The notes under the pieces: model-generated
What the model saw: the letters and a program-made list of their open reading frames with translations, nothing else
The model's database searches: none
What the model was told of the DNA's origin: nothing
Part shown: piece after piece, positions 8,242-16,333 of the stretch
Layout: each line of letters opens with the position of its first letter
How positions within the stretch are numbered: the first letter of the stretch is position 1
From: an uncultured bacterium
GTDB taxonomy: Bacteria; Verrucomicrobiota; Kiritimatiellia; RFP12; UBA1067
Assembly: GCA_902788415.1 (NCBI GenBank)
Contig: CADAKF010000002.1
Coordinates: 1-49,171, forward strand
Length of the DNA stretch: 49,171 nucleotides
Reading direction: 5' to 3'
Program-made: the position numbers and the translations under genes

Positions 8242-9307
8242 GTTTAAAATACTCTATGGTCTTGGCAAGGCCTTCGTCGAGGGGGATGCGAGGCTCCCAG
8301 CCGAGCAATGCCTTCGCAAGCGTGATGTCGGGCTTTCGCTTCTTCGGATCGTCGCCCGGGAGCGGCTTGTAGACGATTCGGGAAGTCGAAGTCGGAAGTC
8401 GAAGTCGAACAGCGGAATCGTTCACCATCTTAAGTGTCTTTTCGGCCAGCTGCTTGATGGTGTACTCGCCGGGATTGCCCGTGTTGATTACCGGAGCGCC
8501 GAGCTTGTGCTTCTTGAAGAACGCGCGGATCTTCGCCTTCGGCAGCTTCATGTAGGCCCGGAAGGCGTTGATGAGGTCGTCGCAGTACTGGAACGAACGC
8601 GTCTGCGAACCGTCGCCGAAGATCGTGATGTTCTTGTTCTGCAGCGCCTGCATGATGAAGTTCGAGATGACGCGGCCGTCCTGCGGATGCATCCTGGGGC
8701 CGTATGTGTTGAAGATGCGCACCATGCGCGCGTCGACGTCCGTCTCGCGGATCGCATCTGCGATCAGCGTCTCCGCGACGCGCTTGCCCTCGTCGTAACA
8801 GCTGCGGATTCCGATCGTGTTGACATTGCCCCAGTAGTGTTCCTCCTGCGGATGCACCAGCGGATCGCCGTAGATCTCGCTCGTCGAACAATGCAGCATC
8901 TTCGCCTTGTCCTTCCGCGCAAGCTCCAGGCAGAACAGGACGCCGTTGATCGAGGTCATCGTCGTCAAAAACGGCTTCGCCTGATAGTGCACGGGACTCG
9001 CCGGACACGCCAAGTTGTAGATCTCGTCAAAACGGGTCTTTTTTAACACAGAGGCACAGAGACACAGAGATGTCCGGCGCGCGTTCTTCTCTCTGCGCCT
9101 CAGTGTCTCTGTGTTTAAAATACGACCGTCTGAGATGTCCGCCTTGATAAAAGTAAAGTTCGGATTCTTCGCGAACGACTTCATGTGCGCACGCGTACCT
9201 GTGTACAGGTTGTCGATTGCAACAACCCGATAGCCCTCGTTCAAAAGCCGCTCGCAGAGATGGCTTCCAAGAAAACCCGCTCCGCCCGTAACCAACGCCG
9301 TCTTCAT
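8222..9307 (-). CDS. uxs: UDP-glucuronate decarboxylase (UDP-xylose synthase)
   Basis: A 361-residue short-chain dehydrogenase: GGAGFLGSHLCERLL (NAD binding), IYNLACPASPVHYQ, STSEIYGDP, and the catalytic Tyr/Lys in RSCYDEGKR, with GDGSQTRSFQYCDDLI near the end. It oxidises and decarboxylates UDP-glucuronate to UDP-xylose for cell-surface polysaccharide. Two in-frame insertions interrupt it. Between ADISD and DEIYNLACP there are about 29 extra residues encoded by a long palindrome (9041-9121). Near VNDS...IVYKPLPGDD there are about 9 residues from a GAAGTCG array (8382-8410). The C-terminal LTANR and stop come from a heptad array. ATG 9307 lies 9 nt after a TATAAT box without a ribosome site. 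Confidence 0.9.
   Translation of the reverse strand: MKTALVTGGAGFLGSHLCERLLNEGYRVVAIDNLYTGTRAHMKSFAKNPNFTFIKADISDGRILNTETLRRREKNARRTSLCLCASVLKKTRFDEIYNLACPASPVHYQAKPFLTTMTSINGVLFCLELARKDKAKMLHCSTSEIYGDPLVHPQEEHYWGNVNTIGIRSCYDEGKRVAETLIADAIRETDVDARMVRIFNTYGPRMHPQDGRVISNFIMQALQNKNITIFGDGSQTRSFQYCDDLINAFRAYMKLPKAKIRAFFKKHKLGAPVINTGNPGEYTIKQLAEKTLKMVNDSAVRLRLPTSTSRIVYKPLPGDDPKKRKPDITLAKALLGWEPRIPLDEGLAKTIEYFKRLTANR
8382..8410. repeat. GAAGTCG tandem array inserted in frame in uxs
   Basis: Units of GAAGTCG/GAAGTCGG, four copies, followed by AACAGCGGAATC. They encode RLRLPTSTSR before the conserved YKPLPGDDPKKRKPDI motif. Confidence 0.7.
9041..9121. repeat. 81-bp imperfect palindrome inserted in frame in uxs
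   Basis: The left arm TTTTAACACAGAGGCACAGA... (9041-9070) pairs with the right arm (9088-9120), which reads TTTTAAACACAGAGACACTG... on the other strand. ACACAGAG-type units repeat inside each arm. As RNA it would form a long stem inside the coding sequence. It is open in the uxs frame and encodes about 27 residues rich in Arg, Leu and Cys. Confidence 0.9.
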
Positions 9308-9316
9308 GTTTCTGTA

Positions 9317-9346
9317 ATTATACCAAAACTCGCTCGGCTATGTCAC
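9317..9346 (-). promoter_or_regulatory. Promoter of uxs operon
   Basis: -10 TATAAT at 9317-9322 and -35 GTGACA at 9341-9346, spacer 18 nt. The TAA stop of the HD gene is inside the -10 box. The box is 9 nt from the ATG, implying a very short or absent leader. Confidence 0.7.
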
Positions 9347-10076
9347 AGACCCGGTCGATTGCCGGCGAGTCGGTAAGCTTGTGCAGGAACTTCCGCCGAT
9401 AGGCGAGATGGTTGCGGTCGCGGCACAGGCGACGCGATGTCGCGAAGTGGAGTCCGGAAACCATCCAGCCGACCTGGATGAGCACGAAGTCCGAAAGCGA
9501 CTTGATGTTCTGGTAGTCGACCGGCTCGCCCTTCTCGATGTTTGCGACCACCACCGGATTCGGCGGTGCGGAGACCGCAAGATTCCAGAACGCCCGCGAG
9601 TCGCTCTTCCAGTCCGTGTGCGCGACCTGGTCCTCAAGGACACGGAAGATGTCCAACTTGTCCGCGTCCCGCACCGTATGCGCGGCGATCTCGGTCAGAG
9701 AATCCATGCCGTCCGGCAAATCGCGGCGATTGTGGTACAAAACGGCCTTGAGAACCGCCGGAGTCCGACACCATCCCTTCTCAACAACGATGTCATGGCT
9801 GAACACCGCATGGTCGACGGAATCGGAATCCTTGAAGGTGTTGTAGCGCTTGAGCTGCTCGTAGCGTCCCGTGTCGTGGAGAAGCGCCGCAGCGAGCGCA
9901 ACCTCGCGCTCCTCGGACGAGAAGCCCTCGCCATCCGCGATCAACTCCGCGTTCTTGACGACGAACGCCGTATGCGTCCGCTTGAGTTGCATCATCGCCG
10001 GCAGCCTGCCGTCCGCCTCGCGATACGTGTCGACGTAGGCATCGTAGAGTTCCGTCAATTTGCCGAGAACACTCAT
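9318..10076 (-). CDS. HD-domain protein (probable metal-dependent phosphohydrolase)
   Basis: A 252-residue HD-fold protein with His in KRTHTAF, the HD pair in LLHDTGRYEQ, further His residues in VFSHDIV and LYHNRRD, and the Asp in RDADKLDIFRV: the H...HD...D pattern that binds one or two metals. Such proteins hydrolyse nucleotides or other phosphate esters; the substrate is not evident. It is the last gene of the nfeD operon. Start ATG 10076 directly abuts a heptad array and has no ribosome site. Its TAA stop lies inside the -10 box of the next operon, an extreme packing of gene end and promoter. Confidence 0.75.
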   Translation of the reverse strand: MSVLGKLTELYDAYVDTYREADGRLPAMMQLKRTHTAFVVKNAELIADGEGFSSEEREVALAAALLHDTGRYEQLKRYNTFKDSDSVDHAVFSHDIVVEKGWCRTPAVLKAVLYHNRRDLPDGMDSLTEIAAHTVRDADKLDIFRVLEDQVAHTDWKSDSRAFWNLAVSAPPNPVVVANIEKGEPVDYQNIKSLSDFVLIQVGWMVSGLHFATSRRLCRDRNHLAYRRKFLHKLTDSPAIDRVCDIAERVLV

Positions 10077-10150
10077 AGCGATTAGCGGTTGGCGGTTAGC
10101 GATTAGCAGTTAGCAGTTAGCTAACAGCCAAAAGCTAATCGCTAACAACT
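10077..10150. repeat. Long heptad array with inverted halves between purE and the HD gene
   Basis: Some ten 7-nt units (GTTAGCG, ATTAGCA, GTTAGCA and variants). The last third is the reverse complement of the first (GTTAGCGATTAGC versus GCTAATCGCTAAC), so the RNA can fold. The TAG stop of purE lies in the upstream end and the HD start codon follows the other end directly. Confidence 0.92.
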
Positions 10151-10639
10151 CTGTATCTTCTCGTTTGCCGCCGCGACCTTCTTCTTCAGCTCCTCCTTGT
10201 GGTCGTGGAACTTCTTGCGAAGGTCCGCGTCGGCCGTGCCGAGAATCTGAATCGCCAGGAGCGCCGCGTTCGTCGGACCCGCACTGCCGCAGGCGACCGT
10301 CGCGACCGGCACGCCGCTCGGCATCTGCACCGTCGCGTAGAGGGCGTCAAGTCCGTTGAGGGCTCCGCCCGCGACCGGAATGCCGATGACCGGCAGGACC
10401 GTCGCCGCCGCAAGGACTCCGCCCAAATGCGCCGCGCCGCCGGCGGCCGCAATGATGACCTTCAAGCCCCGCTCCTCGGCCGTCTTCGAATATTCGATCG
10501 CGACTTCGGGCGTGCGGTGCGCGGAGATGACCCGCGTCTCGTAGCCGACCCCGAACTTGTCGAGCGTCTGGCACGCCTTCTGCACCAGCGGCCAGTCGGA
10601 ATCCGAACCCATCACGATGCCAACCTTGATGTCTGCCAT
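10142..10639 (-). CDS. purE: N5-carboxyaminoimidazole ribonucleotide mutase PurE
   Basis: A 165-residue class I PurE: VGIVMGSDSDWPLVQKA at the N terminus, RVISAHRTPE, AAAGGAAHLGGVLAA and LPVIGIPV with the usual active-site Ser, Asp and His. It converts N5-CAIR to CAIR in purine synthesis; no purK is in the window. Ribosome site AGAAAGGAAAC before ATG 10639, 36 nt after cmk. The last residues (KIQSC) run to a TAG inside the GTTAGCG array. A purine gene inside an operon with cmk and nfeD fits the scattering of purine genes in this window (purE, both purH halves, guaA). Confidence 0.95.
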   Translation of the reverse strand: MADIKVGIVMGSDSDWPLVQKACQTLDKFGVGYETRVISAHRTPEVAIEYSKTAEERGLKVIIAAAGGAAHLGGVLAAATVLPVIGIPVAGGALNGLDALYATVQMPSGVPVATVACGSAGPTNAALLAIQILGTADADLRKKFHDHKEELKKKVAAANEKIQSC

Positions 10640-10675
10640 TTGAAGTTTCCTTTCTCTAAGGTGTGTAACTGCCGT

Positions 10676-11365
10676 TCAAGCGGAAAGGATTCCGCTTTTC
10701 CACTCCGCCGGTAACGCGGCGAGGACTGTTTCGACGACCTGCTCGAGCGTGAGGTCCGACGAGTCGATTTCCATCGCACCGTCCGCTTTCCTAAGCGGCG
10801 CGTACTTGCGCGTCGAGTCGATCTTGTCCCGCGCGAGCAGCGAGGCCTTGACTGTCTCTGCCGACTGGTTCGCGATGCCCTTCTCGACCTCTTCCTTCTG
10901 ACGGCGCGCGGCACGCGCCTCGGCGGAAGCGGTCAGATAGAAGCGCGCAGGAGAGTCGGGGAAAACGGCGGTCGTAATGTCGCGCCCTTCGACGACGAGA
11001 TTGCCGTACGCCGTCATGCCGCGCAGGATCGCGGTAATGCGGTCGCGGACCTCCTTCACCGTCGCAACCGGCGAGGCGTGCGCGTTGATCTCGGGTGTGC
11101 GGATTCGGTTGCCGGGCGCCTCGCCCTTCACGTAGTAGGCGATGGCGCCGTTCTCGGGACAGCATTCGATCTCGACGGTCGCGGCAAAATCCGCAACAGC
11201 CCTCGGGTCGGATGTGTCAACCCTATTTTCCAGACACTGCCACGTCATGATGCGGTACAGGGCGCCGGAATCAACGTGCAGGTAACCGAGTCTCTCCCCG
11301 ACGATGCGCGACACGGAGCTCTTGCCCGCGCCGCTCGGCCCGTCAATTGCAATTACGTTAGCCAT
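10676..11365 (-). CDS. cmk: Cytidylate kinase
   Basis: A 229-residue CMP kinase: P-loop GPSGAGKSSVSRIVG at residues 8-22, LHVDSGALYR, the insert-domain motif RTPEINAHASPVA...VRDRI, GRDITTAVFPDS and a C-terminal KIDSTRKYAPLRKADGA. It phosphorylates CMP/dCMP. ATG 11365 overlaps the exchanger stop by 8 nt, with AGGAG upstream. The natural end should be near VETVLAALP; the following EWKSGILSA and stop are derived from a palindromic repeat (10678-10709). Operon position: after the exchanger and before purE. Confidence 0.95.
   Translation of the reverse strand: MANVIAIDGPSGAGKSSVSRIVGERLGYLHVDSGALYRIMTWQCLENRVDTSDPRAVADFAATVEIECCPENGAIAYYVKGEAPGNRIRTPEINAHASPVATVKEVRDRITAILRGMTAYGNLVVEGRDITTAVFPDSPARFYLTASAEARAARRQKEEVEKGIANQSAETVKASLLARDKIDSTRKYAPLRKADGAMEIDSSDLTLEQVVETVLAALPAEWKSGILSA
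10678..10709. repeat. Family E palindromic repeat at the 3' end of cmk
   Basis: AGCGGAA-AGGA-TTCCGCT (10679-10696) plus a flanking TTTCCACT. The same palindrome and flank occur at 43238-43291 inside the ELM1-like gene. Here it encodes the last residues of cytidylate kinase (EWKSGILSA), and its end forms the TGA stop. Confidence 0.8.
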
Positions 11366-12386
11366 GCGTCTCCTGATAGAACATGAGAAGTGTATACGCG
11401 ACGAAGACGAGAATCCAGGACCAAGCCTCCTTGCGCTGGATGGCGCCCGGCCACTTAAGATGCTTCCAGTTGATGCCGAAGAACATGATCGAAAGCGACA
11501 GCGCCGTCATCAACGGCAAGTCGCGCGTCAGGACATAGTGCGAAAACGCCGGCTCGCCGTTCGGCCCGGGGACGAGCGGCGAAATGCACGTTGCGAGCCC
11601 CACCACCGCAAGCGTGTTGAAGAGGTTCGATCCGATGATGTTGCCGAGGACGAACTCGTGCTCGCCGCGGCGCGCGGAAGCAACGGCGCTCGCAAGCTCG
11701 GGAAGTGACGTGCCCGCCGCGACGATCGTAAGCCCGATCATCAGGTCGGAGACGCGGCAGAACTTCGCAAAGTCCACCGCCCCCCAGACGAGGACGTGCG
11801 AGGATCCGATCAGGACGCCAAGACCGACCACGAGCTTCACAATCGAAACCCACAGGCGGGGCGCAGGTCCGTCATCCGCCTTCGGCGGCTCGGAAAGGTT
11901 CCCCGCCTTCTTCGTCTTCTGGTCATACCAGCAGTAGAGCGGAAGAACGACGAAAAACGCACCCAAAAGCACCCAGGCCTCAATACGCGAACAGACGCCG
12001 TCCCTCAGGACCCACATCGAAAACAGCGAGATCGTCGCCAGCCCCGGGCCAGCCACGAACGAAACGGACGGTTTCACGACGAGCGGGAAAATGAGCGTCG
12101 CCACGCCGAGAATCACCGCGATGTTGAAAATGCAGCTGCCGTAGGCGTTGCCGAGCGACAGGTTCGCGTGCCCGGAGAGGCCTGACATCGTCGAGACGCA
12201 GAGCTCCGGCGCACTCGTGCCGAAGCCGATGATCACCATGCCGATGATGAACGGCGAGATGCCGAGCGCCTTCGCAACCTCCGCCGCACCATCCACAAAG
12301 AGATCGCTCGACCACGCCAGCGCCACAAGGCCGCCCGCCATGAACACGAGAGAGAGCCAGAGTGGGATATCGCTATACACGAACAA
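11358..12386 (-). CDS. Na+/Ca2+-type cation exchanger (CaCA family, YrbG-like)
   Basis: A 342-residue polytopic membrane protein with the two inverted alpha repeats of the calcium/cation antiporter superfamily: IGFGTSAPELCVSTMSGLSG...NAYGSCIFNI and IVAAGTSLPELASAVASARR...NIIGSNLFNTLAVVG. These bind Na+ and Ca2+ in the membrane; about ten helices are visible, with a charged loop near residue 160 (DQKTKKAGNLSEPPKADDG). It probably exports calcium across the inner membrane. It overlaps nfeD by 14 nt and cmk by 8 nt, so the three are one transcript. Confidence 0.9.
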   Translation of the reverse strand: MFVYSDIPLWLSLVFMAGGLVALAWSSDLFVDGAAEVAKALGISPFIIGMVIIGFGTSAPELCVSTMSGLSGHANLSLGNAYGSCIFNIAVILGVATLIFPLVVKPSVSFVAGPGLATISLFSMWVLRDGVCSRIEAWVLLGAFFVVLPLYCWYDQKTKKAGNLSEPPKADDGPAPRLWVSIVKLVVGLGVLIGSSHVLVWGAVDFAKFCRVSDLMIGLTIVAAGTSLPELASAVASARRGEHEFVLGNIIGSNLFNTLAVVGLATCISPLVPGPNGEPAFSHYVLTRDLPLMTALSLSIMFFGINWKHLKWPGAIQRKEAWSWILVFVAYTLLMFYQETHG

Positions 12387-12813
12387 CCTTCATCGTCAGG
12401 TTCTGCTGCGCGACAACGCGCACATTCGCGCCGACGCCAAGCGCCTCGTCGCACGCCGCCGTCCACTCGGCGTCTCCAAGCATCACACGCCCCGCGAGCG
12501 GCGGATTGATCGCCGCCGTCACGATGCCGATGCGGCCGACGGACTCATTGTCGAAGTCCGTCCTCGTCTCGACCTTGCCGCCGACGAAGACCTTCTTCAG
12601 GTACTGGCGCAGGAGGACAATGTACAGGATGGAGAAGACCGAGAACGCCGCAAGCTGCCACGTGGGCGAAAACGCCTCGCCGAAGGCGAACCGCAGGACG
12701 CCGACCGTCGCGGACGACAGTCCAAAGAAGCAAAGAATGAACCCGGGCGAGATGAGCTCCAGGAGCATCAGCGCCGCTCCGGCGTAAATCCACAGCCATG
12801 CACAACTTAACAT
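12373..12813 (-). CDS. NfeD-like membrane protein
   Basis: A 146-residue protein with hydrophobic helices at about 3-35 and 50-72 followed by a soluble beta-rich domain (KVETRTDFDNESVGRIGIVTAAINP...GANVRVVAQQN), the OB-fold layout of short NfeD/YbbK proteins. These usually pair with stomatin-like proteins in membrane quality control; no partner gene is seen here. It is first in its operon. ATG 12813 lies only 6 nt after a TATAAT box, so the message would be leaderless; the -10 box is preceded by TGG (extended -10). The mrp gene ends 7 nt upstream of that box. Confidence 0.8.
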   Translation of the reverse strand: MLSCAWLWIYAGAALMLLELISPGFILCFFGLSSATVGVLRFAFGEAFSPTWQLAAFSVFSILYIVLLRQYLKKVFVGGKVETRTDFDNESVGRIGIVTAAINPPLAGRVMLGDAEWTAACDEALGVGANVRVVAQQNLTMKVVRV

Positions 12814-12819
12814 GCTGCG

Positions 12820-12825
12820 ATTATA
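12820..12825 (-). promoter_or_regulatory. Extended -10 box of nfeD operon, leaderless geometry
   Basis: TGGTATAAT on the minus strand, 6 nt before the nfeD ATG. The stop of mrp (12832-12834) is just upstream. No convincing -35. Confidence 0.65.
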
Positions 12826-12831
12826 CCATAT

Positions 12832-13656
12832 TTACCGCAGGATTCGCGCGGCAAAGTCGTCAAAGGCAGGAATCTCGAGCGTCTCGGCAGCGCCGACGTC
12901 GATCGCGGACGCGAAAGACGGATCAATCGGGAGACGCACCGTCTCGGGGATTGAGAACTTCTTCGCGAGGGCCTCGGCCTTCGATTCGCCGAAGACGGCG
13001 ATCTCCTTGCCGCAGTCAGGACACTTGAGGTAGCTCATGTTCTCGACAAGGCCGACGACGGGCTTCTTCATCATCCCGGTCATCTTGACGGACTTTGAGA
13101 CGATAAGCTCGACAAGGTCCTGCGGCGAGGTGACGATGACAACACCTTCAACCGGCAGAGACTGGAAGACCGTGAGCGGCACGTCGCCCGTCCCGGGCGG
13201 CATGTCGACGAACATCACGTCCAGATCGCCCCAGTGGACGTCGGACCAGAACTGCTTGACCATGCCGGCAATGACCGGTCCGCGCCAGACGACGGGATCG
13301 GTCGGATCCTCAACAAGCGTATTGAGGGAGATGACGCGTATCCCCGACGTCGTAACCATCGGCTCGATGCCGTCCTCGCCCTGGATGCAGCCGTTGCCGA
13401 GTCCGAAGGCCTTCGGAATGGAGGGACCCGTGATGTCCGCATCGAGAATGCCGACCCTGAGCCCCTGCTTCATTGCGGCGACGGCGAGCATCGTCGTCAC
13501 GAAGCTCTTGCCGACCCCGCCTTTGCCGCTCGCGACGGCAATCACCTTCTTCACCTTCGACGCCGCGTTGAGCGGCGCGGCGAAACTGAACTCCTCCTTG
13601 CGGTCAGAGCAACTCTTCCCGCAAGTCGAGCAGTCGTGCGTGCACTCTCCGGACAT
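12832..13656 (-). CDS. mrp: Mrp/NBP35-type iron-sulfur cluster carrier ATPase
   Basis: A 274-residue P-loop ATPase: deviant Walker A SGKGGVGKSFVTT at about 43-55, ILDADITGPS and VDMPPGTGDVPLT. Four N-terminal cysteines (CTHDCSTCGKSC) resemble the NBP35 type, and the C-terminal CPDCG pair is the usual bridging site. It loads Fe-S clusters onto apoproteins in the cytoplasm. The bacterial Mrp N-terminal MIP18-like domain is missing, so it is the short form. ATG 13656 is preceded by AAGGAG that overlaps the TAA of pgi (9-nt gap). Last gene of the guaA-argC-pgi run. Confidence 0.92.
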   Translation of the reverse strand: MSGECTHDCSTCGKSCSDRKEEFSFAAPLNAASKVKKVIAVASGKGGVGKSFVTTMLAVAAMKQGLRVGILDADITGPSIPKAFGLGNGCIQGEDGIEPMVTTSGIRVISLNTLVEDPTDPVVWRGPVIAGMVKQFWSDVHWGDLDVMFVDMPPGTGDVPLTVFQSLPVEGVVIVTSPQDLVELIVSKSVKMTGMMKKPVVGLVENMSYLKCPDCGKEIAVFGESKAEALAKKFSIPETVRLPIDPSFASAIDVGAAETLEIPAFDDFAARILR

Positions 13657-13665
13657 GGCGACTCC

Positions 13666-15279
13666 TTACCGTCCGACGGCCTTGCGGTAGCGGGCGATGA
13701 GCTGGTTCGTCGAGGCGTCGTGCTTCAGCGACGGCTTCTTCGCGGTGAGGTCCGAGAGCACGCCCTTCGCAAGCACCTTGCCGAGCTGCACGCCCCACTG
13801 GTCGAAGCTGTAGATGTTGAGGATCACGCCCTGCGTGAAGACCTTGTGCTCATAGAGCGCGATGAGCGCGCCAAGCGTCTCGGGCTTAAGCTGGTCGCAA
13901 AGAAGCGTGTTGGTCGGACGGTTCCCCTCGAACGTCTTGAACGGGACGAGGTTCTCCGGCACGCCCTCCTTGCGGCACTGCTCAGCCGTCTTGCCGAACG
14001 CCAGCGCCTCGGTCTGCGCGAAGAGGTTCGCCATCAGCTTGTCATGGAGGTCGCCGATCTCGTTGTGCGTCTTGCAGCAGCCGATGAAGTCGCACGGGAT
14101 CAAATGCGTGCCCTGGTGGATGAGCTGGTAGAACGAGTGCTGGCCGTTCGTGCCCGGCTCGCCCCACACGATCGGACCCGTCACATACTCGACGGGATTT
14201 CCGTCCTTGTCGACCGACTTGCCGTTCGACTCCATGTCCATCTGCTGGAGATACGCCGGGAAGCGGCTGAGATATTGGTCGTACGGCAGGCAGCAGTAGG
14301 TCTCCGCCCCGTAGCCGTTCGAGTAGAGGATACCCAAAAGCGCCATCACGACCGGCAGGTTCCTCTCGAACTTCGCCGTGCGGAAGTGCTGGTCCATCTT
14401 CCAGTAGCCGCGGAGGAAGCGCGCGTAGTTGTTGCGGCCGATCGCGAGCATCAGCGAAAGCCCGATCGCGGACGGCAGCGAGTAGCGTCCGCCGACCCAG
14501 TCCCAGAACGGGAACATGTTCGCGGGCGAAATGCCGAAATCGGCGACTTCCTTCGCCGCGGTCGAGAGCGCCACGAAGTGCTTCGCGACCGCCTTCTTGT
14601 CGCCGAGCGCCTTCACGAGCCAGTCCTTCGCGGCGTTCGCGTTCGACATCGTCTCCTGCGTGGTAAAGGTCTTGGAGGCGACGATGAAGAGCGTCTGGTC
14701 GGCCTTGATCGCCTTCAGCGTCTCTGCGAGATGCGTCGAGTCGACGTTGGAGACGAAAAAGAACTTGAGGTACCGCTTCGCATACGGCGTCAAGGCGATG
14801 TTCGCCATGACGGGACCGAGGTCCGAGCCGCCGATGCCGATGTTGACGATGTACTTGATGCGCTTCCCGGTAAAGCCCTTCCACTTGCCCTGGCGGACGA
14901 GATCGGAGAAGTCACCCATCTGCGCGAGCACCCTGCGGACCTCGGGCATCACATTCTTGCCGTCGACATTGACACGCGCCTTCGGATCGCAGTTCCTGAG
15001 CGCCGTGTGCAACACCGCCCGATCCTCCGTCGCATTGATCTTCTTGCCGGTGAACATCTTCTCGATCTCGGCCTTGAGGTTCGACGCCTCGGCGAGCTTC
15101 ACGAGCGCCTTCATCGTCTTGCGGTCGACACGGTTCTTCGAGTAGTCGAGGAACCATCCCGCGGCCGTCGCGGAAAACTTCTTCGCCCGGTCCGGATCCT
15201 CCGCAAAGAGCTCCTTAATTGTCTTCTTCGAGGACGCGACCATCGCCTCGTCCAGATACGCCCACTTGTCAGCATTCAT
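13666..15279 (-). CDS. pgi: Glucose-6-phosphate isomerase
   Basis: A 537-residue isomerase with [13 protein letters not shown] (sugar-phosphate binding), [26 protein letters not shown] and the signature [18 protein letters not shown]; the catalytic His and a C-terminal Lys region ([10 protein letters not shown]) are present. It interconverts glucose-6-phosphate and fructose-6-phosphate, feeding the PPi-dependent PFK also in this window. I place the start at ATG 15279, which overlaps the ruvB stop as ATGA and has AGGAG upstream; a longer reading to 15330 adds residues antisense to no motif and is in another frame of ruvB. Confidence 0.95.
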   Translation of the reverse strand: MNADKWAYLDEAMVASSKKTIKELFAEDPDRAKKFSATAAGWFLDYSKNRVDRKTMKALVKLAEASNLKAEIEKMFTGKKINATEDRAVLHTALRNCDPKARVNVDGKNVMPEVRRVLAQMGDFSDLVRQGKWKGFTGKRIKYIVNIGIGGSDLGPVMANIALTPYAKRYLKFFFVSNVDSTHLAETLKAIKADQTLFIVASKTFTTQETMSNANAAKDWLVKALGDKKAVAKHFVALSTAAKEVADFGISPANMFPFWDWVGGRYSLPSAIGLSLMLAIGRNNYARFLRGYWKMDQHFRTAKFERNLPVVMALLGILYSNGYGAETYCCLPYDQYLSRFPAYLQQMDMESNGKSVDKDGNPVEYVTGPIVWGEPGTNGQHSFYQLIHQGTHLIPCDFIGCCKTHNEIGDLHDKLMANLFAQTEALAFGKTAEQCRKEGVPENLVPFKTFEGNRPTNTLLCDQLKPETLGALIALYEHKVFTQGVILNIYSFDQWGVQLGKVLAKGVLSDLTAKKPSLKHDASTNQLIARYRKAVGR

Positions 15280-16304
15280 ATTGCAAGTTCTCCTTGTTTT
15301 GAAATCGGTTCCAGTCCCAGCGTCTTCCACGCGAGCGGCGTCGCGACGCGCCCCTTGGGCGTGCGGTCGAGGTAACCCTCCATGATGAGGAACGGCTCGT
15401 ACGCCTCCTCGATCGTGTCCGGCTCCTCGCCGACGGAGACCGCGATCGTCGCGAGTCCGACGGGCCCGCCGCCGAACTTCTGGCAGATCGTCTCGAGGAT
15501 CCTGCGGTCCATCTCGTCGAGCCCGTGCGGGTCGATCTCCAGGAGCTCCAGTGATTCCTTCGCGACCTCGCCGGTGATGAAATTCCCCGCCTTGACCTGC
15601 GCGTAGTCGCGCACGCGCTTCAGGAGGTTGTTGGCGATGCGCGGCGTGCCGCGCGCACGGCGGGCGATCTCCAGCGCCCCCGCCTCGTCGATGTCCACCC
15701 CAAGCTTCGCCGCGCTGCGCGTCACGATCTCGGCGAGCTGCGGCGGCTCATAGTAGGAGAGCCGGTTCACGAGCCCGAACCGCTCGCGCAAGGGCGCCGC
15801 GATGAGCCCGATCCGGGTCGTCGCACCGACCAGCGTGAAGCGCGGCAGGTCGAGGCGCACGGAGCGCGCGTTCGGACCCTGGTCGAGGACGATGTCGATC
15901 GCATAGTCCTCCATCGCGCTGTAGAGGTATTCCTCGACGGTCTTCGCAAGCCGGTGGATCTCGTCGATGAAAACGATGTCGCCGGACTCGAGCGAGGTGA
16001 GCAGCCCCGCGAGGTCGCCGGGCTTGGTGATGACGGGGCCGGACGTGGTCTTCACGTTCACGCCCATCGCCTCGCCGAGGATGTAGGAGAGTGTGGTCTT
16101 GCCGAGGCCGGGCGGCCCCGAGAAGAGCACGTGGTCCAGCGATTCGCCGCGGTCCTTCGCCGCCTTCACGGCGAGCATCAGCCGGTCGCGGACCTTCTCC
16201 TGCCCGACGAACCCCTCGAAGTCCGTCGGCCGAAGCCGATTGTCAAACGCGTTGTTGCGCCTGTTCAGCTCTTCGCTCGGACGAACATCCCCCAAACCGC
16301 TCAA
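15276..16304 (-). CDS. ruvB: Holliday junction branch migration helicase RuvB
   Basis: A 342-residue AAA+ ATPase: [18 protein letters not shown], Walker [14 protein letters not shown], Walker [11 protein letters not shown], sensor [32 protein letters not shown] and the winged-helix end [16 protein letters not shown]...YLDRTPKGR. With RuvA it moves Holliday junctions. No in-frame ATG precedes the conserved region; the start is probably TTG at 16304, which lies inside a GGTTAAG repeat, so residues MSGLG are repeat-derived. ruvA and ruvC are not adjacent. Overlaps pgi by 4 nt. Confidence 0.94.
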   Translation of the reverse strand: MSGLGDVRPSEELNRRNNAFDNRLRPTDFEGFVGQEKVRDRLMLAVKAAKDRGESLDHVLFSGPPGLGKTTLSYILGEAMGVNVKTTSGPVITKPGDLAGLLTSLESGDIVFIDEIHRLAKTVEEYLYSAMEDYAIDIVLDQGPNARSVRLDLPRFTLVGATTRIGLIAAPLRERFGLVNRLSYYEPPQLAEIVTRSAAKLGVDIDEAGALEIARRARGTPRIANNLLKRVRDYAQVKAGNFITGEVAKESLELLEIDPHGLDEMDRRILETICQKFGGGPVGLATIAVSVGEEPDTIEEAYEPFLIMEGYLDRTPKGRVATPLAWKTLGLEPISKQGELAI

Positions 16305-16333
16305 CCCCTTAACCGCTTAACCTCTTAACCTAT
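16295..16333. repeat. GGTTAAGCG array between the beta-lactamase-like gene and ruvB
   Basis: On the minus strand, units of GGTTAAGAGG/GGTTAAGCGG/GGTTAAGGGG/GGTTGAGCGG start at the TAG stop of the upstream gene and contain the probable TTG start of ruvB. The same unit is inserted inside rmlB at 19793-19833. Confidence 0.8.

Noticed and set aside
9041-9121. Palindrome in uxs as transcription terminator
   Set aside because: It is inside an intact reading frame with conserved enzyme sequence on both sides; the T-rich ends are short.
10077-10150. Heptad array considered as a CRISPR array
   Set aside because: Units are 7 nt without unique spacers, and no cas gene is in the window.
13234-15375. 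Plus-strand open frame of 713 residues opposite mrp and pgi
   Set aside because: Spans two well-defined genes in antisense without recognisable domains.
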